Part shown: positions 1-5,589 of the stretch, piece by piece
Numbering within the stretch: the first letter of the stretch is position 1
Layout of the letters: each line of letters opens with the position of its first letter
Assembly (NCBI GenBank): GCA_007280145.1
Contig: QYPU01000078.1
Coordinates: 1-7,760, forward strand
Length of the DNA: 7,760 nt
Origin: Dehalococcoidia bacterium
GTDB lineage: Bacteria > Chloroflexota > Dehalococcoidia > GIF9 > UBA5629
Reading direction: 5' to 3'
The notes under the pieces: generated by a model
What the model was told of the DNA's origin: nothing
The model's input: only the letters and a program-made list of their open reading frames with translations
Database searches by the model: none
Made by a program: the position numbers and the translations under genes

Positions 1-276
1 GTCGGCGCCAAACGACGTGATATTCTACGTCAGTTCCTGGTTGAATCAGCTATGCTCAGCCTGTCTGGTGGCTTCATCGGGCTGGTACTAGCCTCAGCAG
101 GATGCCTACTCGTTACCGGGGTAGAACTGGGAGCCTACTCTGTCAAAGCTCCGATGTCCATCGATATGGCAATTATTGCCCTGGCGGTAGCAATTTTTAT
201 TGGTCTGGCTTCCGGTGCCTACCCTGCCTTCAGAGCCGCCAGCCTTGACCCAATCGAATCCCTGCGTCACGAATAG
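1..276 (+). CDS. ABC transporter permease, MacB/FtsX type, C-terminal part (5' end outside window)
   Basis: The reading frame is open from base 1 to the TAG at 274-276 and gives about 91 residues. It begins with VGAKRRDILRQFLVESA, the usual cytoplasmic loop before the last two membrane helices of the FtsX/MacB permease domain. Two hydrophobic segments follow: one starting MLSLSGGFIGLVLASAG and one around MAIIALAVAIFIGLASG. The protein ends with GAYPAFRAASLDPIESLRHE, a family-typical ending. Such permeases sit in the inner membrane and work with an ATPase subunit in export or lipoprotein/antimicrobial transport; the substrate cannot be told from this part. The true start lies upstream of the window, so the ATG at 52 is internal. 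The stop is followed after 2 bp by the remains of a convergent folE end. The family call is firm, the exact role unknown. Confidence 0.9.
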   Translation, partial: VGAKRRDILRQFLVESAMLSLSGGFIGLVLASAGCLLVTGVELGAYSVKAPMSIDMAIIALAVAIFIGLASGAYPAFRAASLDPIESLRHE

Positions 277-312
277 TGCTACTTCCCCTGGACTAAGGCT
301 CGAAACTCAACA
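256..312. repeat. Left copy of duplicated permease/folE junction (direct repeat)
   Basis: This stretch matches 4189-4245 at 50 of 57 aligned positions (mismatches at 277, 282, 300-303 and 310), and 42 of the first 44 bases agree. It covers the last seven codons of the permease, its TAG, a 2-bp gap and then, on the minus strand, a stub of a folE 3' end. The stub stops at 279-281 and, read upstream from there, encodes residues matching EF-ALVQGK; it meets a stop codon at 318-320. The folE homology ends here and transposase-like sequence follows. The right copy carries the complete folE, so this is a truncated duplicate of the same junction. Confidence 0.85.
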
Positions 313-700
313 TAATCTTACACGTTGTGTTGAGGCTGCAAACGATTGGCGTTGTATGTGGTCTGGGAAGATAGCGCGTTTTGCTCCTGAAACAAAATAC
401 GAGCCAGATTGTTTTGTAAGTTACTCCCAGTGCTCGTTGTAATTGCTTGGCTGATATACCACACCGAGTGGTATTCATTAAGAACACAGCGAAAAACCAT
501 TGCCTAAGTGGTGTCTGTGAACATTCTAAGATAGTACCATTCATAGGATACGTATGGTTGCCGCAGCGATTACATGCGTAAGCAAGTCGCTTGGTTAGCC
601 TAGAATGATTAGTAACCATCTGGCACTGCGGGCAGAAGACACCATCAGGATAGAGATAGTTCTTAAGCTATTATACACAGGCTGCATCATCGGGGATGGT
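293..700 (-). pseudogene. Decayed IS1595-type transposase, N-terminal zinc-ribbon part
   Basis: Read on the minus strand from about 700 downwards, the translation runs TIPDDAACV, two adjacent stop codons (668-673), then LKNYLYPDGVFCPQC and, further on, YACNRCG. This pairs two CxxC knuckles in the zinc-ribbon pattern of IS1595/ISXO2-like transposases. It continues with TYPMNGTILE, PLRQWFFAVFLMNTTRCGIS and AKQLQRALGVTYKT, all close to the family's conserved N-terminal region. After TYKT the similarity drops off. A frameshift there may continue as LARILFQEQNAL in the neighbouring frame. The catalytic DDE part (normally the following 150-200 residues) is missing. There is no start codon in frame before the stops and another stop lies at 701-703. 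The gene is dead; I could not place terminal inverted repeats. The family call rests on motif memory. Confidence 0.75.
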
Positions 701-759
701 CTAGTTCAGATAGACGGGTGACGCTTACATGGTGTCACTATCAGCAAAATAATAAACAT

Positions 760-787
760 GTGGGGCAGGGCTTCAGCCCTGCCCCAC
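760..787. repeat. GC-rich perfect hairpin (REP-like)
   Basis: GTGGGGCAGGGCT at 760-772 is exactly complementary to AGCCCTGCCCCAC at 775-787, giving a 13-bp stem with a 2-base nominal loop. A weaker 7-bp inverted pair (GGTGACG at 717-723, CGTCACC at 791-797) flanks it. No run of T follows on either side, so an intrinsic terminator is unlikely. The shape and GC content fit a dispersed palindromic element of the REP kind, or an end structure of a lost mobile element. It lies between the transposase remnant and argG, in sequence with no gene. Confidence 0.7.
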
Positions 788-888
788 GCCCGTCACCACC
801 CCCGGGCAGCCTTAAAAGACTGCACTACATGCGAAAACAGCCGATAGTCAGCAAACGTGTCCCCAATCATATGGACGAGTACACGGAA

Positions 889-917
889 TTGTTTGTTGAA
901 GTCATCTATTGTATAAT
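889..917 (+). promoter_or_regulatory. Possible sigma-70-type promoter upstream of argG
   Basis: A perfect TATAAT lies at 912-917, with TTGTTT at 889-894 seventeen bases upstream (three of six bases match TTGACA). It points toward argG and would leave a leader of nearly 200 bases. The surrounding 790-1115 interval has no gene I recognise, and I see no T-box, attenuator or arginine-repressor operator in it. This is a motif match only; AT-rich sequence gives such matches by chance. Confidence 0.3.
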
Positions 918-1124
918 TATACATCTAGATACGCCAAGAAAAGTAGGGCAATCCATATCTGGCTGGACGTTCGTCCCTTGTTCGACTCAACGGCTGAACC
1001 TCCTGATATGGTTGCCCCAAACGTATAATGGGCTGACAAATTATCATTGCCAATACCCTCGACCGCTCATACAAATGTTCACGTGTGTTAAGGGAATAAT
1101 AACCGAAATAATATAGTGAAAACG

Positions 1125-2378
1125 ATGTCAAAGAAAAAAGTGGTGTTGTCTTATAGCGGAGGTTTAGACACCTCTGTAATTTTGAAATGGTTAGTGAATA
1201 AAGGATACGACGTTGTCTGTTTTGTTGGCGATGTCGGACAAAAAGATGATTTTGAAACAATTGAGAAGAAAGCGCTGAAGACTGGAGCGTCGAAGGTATA
1301 TATTGAAGACCTGAAAGAAGAATTCGTTGTAGATTTTATTTTCCCAGCTCTCCGAGGGAATGCAAGATATGAGGGACGATATTTGTTAGGGACTTCTTTG
1401 GCCAGACCACTTCTTGCTAAAAAACAAATTGAGATAGCGGAAAAAGAAAAGGCCGAATATGTAGCTCACGGAGCAACTGGCAAAGGCAATGATCAGGTAA
1501 GATTTGAGCTCACTTACTATGCGCTAAATCCAAATATAAAAGTCATCTGTCCCTGGAAAACCCCTGAATTTCTGGCAGAGTTCACAGGGAGAAGTAGTCT
1601 TATTAATTACGCAAAGAAATGGAAAATCCCTGTCAGAGCCACAACGAAAAAGCCTTATAGCGAGGATGAGAATTTAATGCATATTAGCCATGAGGCGGGA
1701 ATTCTGGAAGACCCCATGTTGAGACCGCCCGAGAACTTGTTTACTATGACCACTTCTCCCCAGAAAGCCCCGGATAAAGAAACGATAATCGAAATTCATT
1801 TCAATGACGGATACCCTGTACAAGTTGTGGATAAAAATAATGGAAACGTTAAAACCAAGCCTTTAGAATTATTCATGTATCTCAATGAGTTGGGAAGTAA
1901 AAACGGGATTGGCAGAGTAGATATGGTTGAAAATAGATTTATTGGTATCAAATCCAGAGGAGTATATGAAGCACCTGGAGCAACAATTCTTTGGCTTGCA
2001 CATAGAGACCTTGAGGGAATTGCTATGGATAAAGAAGTGATGCACATAAGAGATATGTTGATACCAAAATTTTCTGAGCTTATCTACAATGGATTTTGGT
2101 TTTCTCCAGAGATAGATTTCCTAATGAGTGCTTTTGACAAGAGCCAAGAAGCTATTGATGGCAAAGTTGTACTCTCTTTATATAAAGGAAATGTGAATGT
2201 GATTGGCAGAGAATCACCGACCTCCCTCTATAATCCTGAATTGTCCAGTATGGAAGTAGAGGGTGGCTTTGATGCAACAGATTCACAGGGATTTATTAAC
2301 ATCAATGCTATAAGATTAAAAGCCCATAATTTAGTTCTAAGAAAAAGAAAACCGTATGACTGGCGCAAAAAGAAATAA
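1125..2378 (+). CDS. argG: Argininosuccinate synthase
   Basis: ArgG joins citrulline and aspartate using ATP to give argininosuccinate, the penultimate step of arginine synthesis, in the cytosol. From the ATG at 1125 the protein has 417 residues, near the family norm of about 400. The N-terminal PP-loop ATP site SYSGGLDTS is at residues 9-17, YLLGTSLARP at 86-95, HGATGKGNDQVRFE at 115-128, and DENL with EAGILEDP inside 178-197. A C-terminal GFDATDSQGFININAIRLKAH-type ending region is present. Many relatives have a different residue string after DENL than the MHISH seen here, so this is a divergent branch. An in-frame GTG at 1116 would add MKT; neither start has a clear ribosome site (the nearest purine run, AAGGGA at 1090-1095, is too far). 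The gene is AT-rich compared with hom/thrC. argH follows 13 bases after the stop, so the two form an operon. Confidence 0.95.
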   Translation: MSKKKVVLSYSGGLDTSVILKWLVNKGYDVVCFVGDVGQKDDFETIEKKALKTGASKVYIEDLKEEFVVDFIFPALRGNARYEGRYLLGTSLARPLLAKKQIEIAEKEKAEYVAHGATGKGNDQVRFELTYYALNPNIKVICPWKTPEFLAEFTGRSSLINYAKKWKIPVRATTKKPYSEDENLMHISHEAGILEDPMLRPPENLFTMTTSPQKAPDKETIIEIHFNDGYPVQVVDKNNGNVKTKPLELFMYLNELGSKNGIGRVDMVENRFIGIKSRGVYEAPGATILWLAHRDLEGIAMDKEVMHIRDMLIPKFSELIYNGFWFSPEIDFLMSAFDKSQEAIDGKVVLSLYKGNVNVIGRESPTSLYNPELSSMEVEGGFDATDSQGFININAIRLKAHNLVLRKRKPYDWRKKK

Positions 2379-2391
2379 TAAAAGTGTTGCG

Positions 2392-3567
2392 ATGAAGCTT
2401 TGGGAGAAAGGGTACAGATTAAATAGGCAAGTCGAGGATTTCACTGTTGGTGACGATTACATTCTCGACCAGAAATTAACAAAATATGATGCCCTTGCTT
2501 CCATAGCCCACGCAAAGATGCTTGGTAAGGTCGGCATACTGAACAAAGATGAGGTGCAAAAACTCGTCATAGAACTTAACAACATTATTGAACTAGACAA
2601 GCAAGGCAAGTTTAAAATTGTCAAAGAACAGGAGGATTGCCATACAGCTATTGAGAACCATTTAACCAAGGAGTTAGGAGATTTAGGGAAAAAGATTCAT
2701 ACAGCAAGATCAAGAAACGACCAAGTCTTAACTGCCCTAAGATTATACTATAAAGAAGAATTGAACGATTGCAAAGAATTAGTCAATGGATTAATTGCAG
2801 CAATAAAAAGATTTACTGGAAAATATGGAAAAATAGAACTCCCTGGTTATACACACACCAGAAAAGCTATGCCTTCATCTATTTCAATGTGGGGTAACGC
2901 CTTCATTGATTCGATGCAAGACAATTTAAAGGCTGTCAATTTTGCATTGGAATTAATAGACCAATCACCACTAGGCACAGGAGCTGGATACGGGATACCG
3001 CTCAAGATAGACAGAGATTACACTGCTAAATTACTAGGATTCAAGAAATCGCAAAAAAACCCCATCTATACCCAAAATAGCAGAGGCAAATTTGAATCAA
3101 CAATACTACATGCCTTAACTCAAATAATGTTCGACTTGAATAAAATTGCCACAGATTTAATTTTGTTTAGCATGCCTGAATTTGGTTATTTTGAATTGCC
3201 TGAAGAATTCTGTACCGGGAGTTCTATTATGCCCCAAAAGAAAAACCCTGATGTCTTGGAGCTACTAAGGGCTAAATATCACATCTTAGTTTCTTACGAA
3301 ATACAAATTAAGAATATCACTAGTAATCTTATCTCTGGATATAATCGTGATTTACAGCTCACAAAAGGGCCAATGATGAAAGGGCTGGAAATGACAAAGC
3401 AAAGTTTGGCAATCATGACCTTAATATTTACAGATTTAAAAGGAAATAAGGAAAATTGCAGCCGAGCCTTAACCAAAGATATTTATGCGGCAGAAAAGGT
3501 TTACGCATTAGTTAAAAGAGGTATGCCGTTTAGAGAAGCTTTCAAGACTATTTCTGAAGAATATTAA
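2392..3567 (+). CDS. argH: Argininosuccinate lyase, short C-terminus
   Basis: ArgH splits argininosuccinate into arginine and fumarate; it belongs to the fumarase/aspartase superfamily and acts as a homotetramer. I chose the ATG at 2392 because MKLWEKGYRLNRQVEDF is the usual family N-terminus; the ATG at 2356 would overlap argG by 23 bp and add 12 unlikely residues. Visible motifs are TARSRNDQV at 104-112, YTHTRKAMPSS at 153-163 (with the active-site His155) and the superfamily signature GSSIMPQKKNP at 276-286 with the catalytic-loop serines. All active-site segments are present. The protein is 391 residues, against roughly 440-470 for most ArgH, and ends soon after the MPFREAFK segment, so about 50-70 C-terminal residues are missing. 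This may be a natural short form or a truncation; reading past the stop I saw no continuation. The style resembles the branch found in Bacteroidota more than that in typical Gram-positive bacteria (from memory). Confidence 0.93.
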   Translation: MKLWEKGYRLNRQVEDFTVGDDYILDQKLTKYDALASIAHAKMLGKVGILNKDEVQKLVIELNNIIELDKQGKFKIVKEQEDCHTAIENHLTKELGDLGKKIHTARSRNDQVLTALRLYYKEELNDCKELVNGLIAAIKRFTGKYGKIELPGYTHTRKAMPSSISMWGNAFIDSMQDNLKAVNFALELIDQSPLGTGAGYGIPLKIDRDYTAKLLGFKKSQKNPIYTQNSRGKFESTILHALTQIMFDLNKIATDLILFSMPEFGYFELPEEFCTGSSIMPQKKNPDVLELLRAKYHILVSYEIQIKNITSNLISGYNRDLQLTKGPMMKGLEMTKQSLAIMTLIFTDLKGNKENCSRALTKDIYAAEKVYALVKRGMPFREAFKTISEEY

Positions 3568-3660
3568 AACTTCTACTGGTTTCGCCACTCTCACTCGCTT
3601 TTGCCAGGTCAGGACATTGCACTTTTTCTTTATCTTGTTACATGCTGAAGCTGTCAAATA

Positions 3661-4151
3661 CAAAGTGGATTACCTCCCGACTCGGACTTCGTTCAACCTG
3701 CGTCGCTCTCGGGGCGCTGGCTACAGGAAAAGAACCGGAACGCCATTGTTGTCAACAATGAGTTAGTTTGAGATGAGCCTGACATTCGAGTAGGTGACGA
3801 GATTGTGTTGAAGCTGGGCAATATGGAATACGACTGGGAGGTAGTGGGTATCATCCTTATGACTACGAGGGGACTTGGCTATGCTCCGTTCAATTATATA
3901 TCGCATATCAAAAAGGCGCGCGGCCTGGCTTTCACGTTGCTCATCAAAATAGAAGAGGATGGTCAATTTCAGTCTGCACTGGTGAGTGTATAGGACACGC
4001 CCTCTTTGACCGACCATTGGGGTTCAGCTTTTCGCTGATGGGCCTGACCGTCTAGTTGGCAATCGTGATGATTGCCCCTGTCATAGCTAGCTTGTTACCT
4101 GCTCACCGCGCAATGATTATGAGCGTGCAGGAAGCACTGGCGTATAAGTAG
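3661..4151 (+). pseudogene. Dead ABC transporter permease (MacB/FtsX type), stops and internal deletion
   Basis: From 3661 the plus-strand frame reads QSGLPPDSDFVQPASLSGRW, then NRNAIVVNNELV, an in-frame TGA at 3769-3771, then DEPDIRVGDEIVLKLG and WEVVGI, ending at a TAG at 3991-3993. This is the extracytoplasmic (MacB-PCD-like) domain of a permease. In a different frame, 3993-4151 gives RPLGFSFSLMGLTV, a TAG at 4053-4055, then LAIVMIAPVIASLLPAHRA and SVQEALAYK before the TAG at 4149-4151. That is the last membrane helix and tail of the same kind of permease. Between the two parts the usual hundred or so residues of the FtsX domain are missing. So there are two internal stops, a frame change and a deletion. 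No N-terminal half is visible between argH and 3661. It differs in its ending (EALAYK) from the permease at 1-276 (ESLRHE). Confidence 0.8.
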
Positions 4152-4209
4152 CCTCACAGCTAGTAGACCTGCCGACCTAGCCGTGATGGAATCCCTGCGT
4201 CACGAATAG
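4152..4209 (+). pseudogene. Tail fragment of a permease related to the one at 1-276
   Basis: In frame with the TAG at 4207-4209 the translation ends RPADLAVMESLRHE, against RAASLDPIESLRHE for the gene at 1-276. The last seven codons are identical at the DNA level (4189-4209 and 256-276), while the preceding 20 or so bases are clearly diverged. There is no open upstream part: the fragment directly follows the stop of the dead permease at 4151. It is the right-hand stub of the duplicated permease/folE junction and is not expected to make a protein. Confidence 0.65.
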
Positions 4210-4245
4210 CGCTATTTCCCCTGGACTAAGGCCATGAACTCAGCA
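4189..4245. repeat. Right copy of duplicated permease/folE junction (direct repeat)
   Basis: This is the partner of 256-312, in the same orientation and about 3.93 kb away, with 50 of 57 bases identical. It includes a permease stop at 4207-4209, a 2-bp gap and the folE stop at 4212-4214 with folE's last eleven codons. Homology to the left copy fades at both ends just outside these coordinates. Confidence 0.85.
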
Positions 4246-4778
4246 CGTGTCGCCGCTCGGCTGCGGACAATCCCCCTGGTTGCCGAGGTAATAACATTGC
4301 TCCCTGGCTTCTTAATGCCGCGCATGGTCATGCACAGGTGCTCTGCCTGAATAACTACCGCTACCCCATCCGGCTGGAGAGCTTCCACAATGGTATCAGC
4401 AATCTGCGTCGTCATTCTCTCCTGAAGCTGAGGACGCTTAGCAAATATGTCTACTACCCGCGCCAATTTGCTCAACCCGACAACCCGCCCCTCCTTGTTA
4501 GGAATATAGCCAACGTGAGCCACACCATAAAAGGGAAGAAGATGATGCTCACACATGGAATAAAAGGGAATATCCCTGAGTATCACCATCTCATGATGCC
4601 CCACTTCAAAGCCTACAGTCAATTCTGCCTTGGCATCCATGTCCAAGCCCGAAAAAAGTTCAGCATACATGTCAGCGATGCGTCGTGGCGTGCCTTCCAG
4701 GCCTTCTCTTCGAGGGTCATCGCCAATAGCCTCAATCAACGAAAGTGCCACTGCTTCAATCTTTGCCTGGTCAACCAC
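4212..4778 (-). CDS. folE: GTP cyclohydrolase I
   Basis: FolE converts GTP to 7,8-dihydroneopterin triphosphate and formate, the first step of folate/pterin synthesis; it acts as a cytosolic zinc-dependent toroidal oligomer. The translation holds the hallmark SMCEHHLLPFYG, whose Cys and second His bind zinc, the third zinc ligand in EHLCMTMRG, GLSKLARVVDIFAKRPQLQE, and ATRGIVRS near the end. I chose the GTG at 4778-4776 (188 residues) because AAGGAGG at 4790-4784 lies 5 bases before it. The upstream in-frame TTG at 4796 (194 residues) would place that ribosome site inside the gene. The start lies 27 bases after the stop of the flavin-reductase gene, so the two are probably co-transcribed. Its 3' end lies 2 bp from a permease stub, and its last codons are duplicated at 279-312. 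Confidence 0.96.
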   Translation of the reverse strand: MVDQAKIEAVALSLIEAIGDDPRREGLEGTPRRIADMYAELFSGLDMDAKAELTVGFEVGHHEMVILRDIPFYSMCEHHLLPFYGVAHVGYIPNKEGRVVGLSKLARVVDIFAKRPQLQERMTTQIADTIVEALQPDGVAVVIQAEHLCMTMRGIKKPGSNVITSATRGIVRSRAATRAEFMALVQGK

Positions 4779-4805
4779 CGTTGCCTCCTTCTTCAATAGC
4801 CCTTC

Positions 4806-5384
4806 TTAGCGCCTGCCATAAGTCTCCCTGTCCAGCAATCGCACGGATTCTTTATCTGTAGTCGCGTAAAGCTCGGCTCCAAGATAAAGAGCCGGACTTA
4901 GTTTACTCAAATCGAGCACTCCGCTGGCGGTAAAAGCATCCTCAACAAAATGCACAGCTACAATCTCACCAACTACCCAGGCATGGTCACCATAGGTTTT
5001 ATTGTCCACAAGCTTGCATTCATAGGCAGCATAAGCATCTTTCAATATCGGCACGCTTGTTTTCAATGGCCTTTCTTCAGCGATACCAAATTTCTGAAAC
5101 TTGTCTACTTCTCCACCACCACTACCACCAACCGAAGCTACAAGCTCAGCAGTTCCAAAAGGCACAAAGTTAATGCCGAACTCCCTGCTTTCCAAAATAA
5201 GCTGGTAAGTAAACCTCTTAAGCGCTACAGATACACCGTAAAGAGGCGGCTTAAAAGAAATTGCACTATGCCAGGCAGCCGCCATGGCATTCTTTTTGCC
5301 TCCAGCACTGGCTGTAAGTATAGCTGCTACCTTGGGGTAATGCTGATAAAAATCACCAACACTTTCTATACTTATTTTCGGCAT
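4806..5384 (-). CDS. Flavin reductase-like FMN-binding domain protein
   Basis: The 192-residue protein has the arrangement of the flavin reductase-like/flavoredoxin family: an N-terminal YPKVAAILTASAGGKKNAMAAAW stretch, with FKPPLYGVSVALKRFT following, then ESREFGINFVP, a middle VDKFQKFGI segment, CKLVDNKTYGDHAWVVGEIV and a C-terminal LYLGAELYATT. Members bind FMN as dimers and act as flavin reductases or electron carriers; the partner is not known here. A Gly-rich VGGSGGGEVDKF replaces the shorter linker I would expect. The ATG at 5384 follows AAGGAGG at 5399-5393 with 8 bases between, a strong ribosome site. It is upstream of folE in the same direction. No signal peptide or membrane segment is visible. 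Confidence 0.85.
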   Translation of the reverse strand: MPKISIESVGDFYQHYPKVAAILTASAGGKKNAMAAAWHSAISFKPPLYGVSVALKRFTYQLILESREFGINFVPFGTAELVASVGGSGGGEVDKFQKFGIAEERPLKTSVPILKDAYAAYECKLVDNKTYGDHAWVVGEIVAVHFVEDAFTASGVLDLSKLSPALYLGAELYATTDKESVRLLDRETYGRR

Positions 5385-5392
5385 CAGTGGTC

Positions 5393-5399
5393 CTCCTTC
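5393..5399 (-). promoter_or_regulatory. Ribosome binding site of the flavin reductase-like gene
   Basis: The minus strand reads AAGGAGG here, 8 bases before the ATG at 5384. It is a near-consensus Shine-Dalgarno sequence and fixes this start. Confidence 0.8.
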
Positions 5400-5415
5400 A
5401 ACCAGGTTGTTTATT

Positions 5416-5534
5416 TGTCACCCTGAGCCATAGATTCTTCGCTGCCCCTTCGCTGCACTCAGGGCTTCGGCTCACCAGAATGGCAAAAGACGAAGGGCTC
5501 CCTTCGAATGACAGGCGAAGGGCCCAGGGTGACA
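5416..5534. repeat. Intergenic inverted-repeat element (TGTCACCCTGAG type)
   Basis: TGTCACCCTGAGCC at 5416-5429 pairs with GGCCCAGGGTGACA at 5521-5534 in inverted orientation, 13 of 14 bases complementary. The interior is rich in CTTCG/GAAGG motifs and contains a smaller hairpin, CGAAGG at 5491-5496 with CCTTCG at 5501-5506. It fills most of the 205-bp gap between thrC and the flavin-reductase gene. Repeats of this kind are often scattered in intergenic regions of some Chloroflexota and other genomes (from memory). It may also end or attenuate transcription from thrC, but no T-run follows. Confidence 0.7.
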
Positions 5535-5589
5535 GGTAGGATTGCCAAACATCCTCCTCTAACTTCAACTTGTTAATAATTTGGAAAGG

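Noticed and set aside
760..787. Intrinsic terminator
   Set aside because: The stem is strong, but no T-run follows on either strand and no intact gene ends nearby.
277..1115. CRISPR array, tRNA or attachment site
   Set aside because: No regularly spaced repeats, no cloverleaf and no integrase gene were found; the direct repeat at 256-312 is coding-junction sequence and not a tRNA-type attachment site.
718..1116. Plus-strand 132-residue open frame upstream of argG
   Set aside because: It runs through the palindrome, has no family resemblance and no ribosome site, and its composition looks like translated noncoding sequence.
925..1260. Minus-strand 111-residue open frame
   Set aside because: It overlaps the start of argG on the opposite strand and shows no recognisable motif; taken as a chance frame.
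3568..3660. Possible insertion-sequence end or argH continuation after the argH stop
   Set aside because: A GTCAGGACATTGCAC-like stretch caught the eye, but I found no partner inverted repeat in the window and no argH-like translation.
3805..3993. Short plus-strand frame as an independent small gene
   Set aside because: It is the middle of a decayed permease whose similarity continues upstream past a stop codon; it is not a gene of its own.
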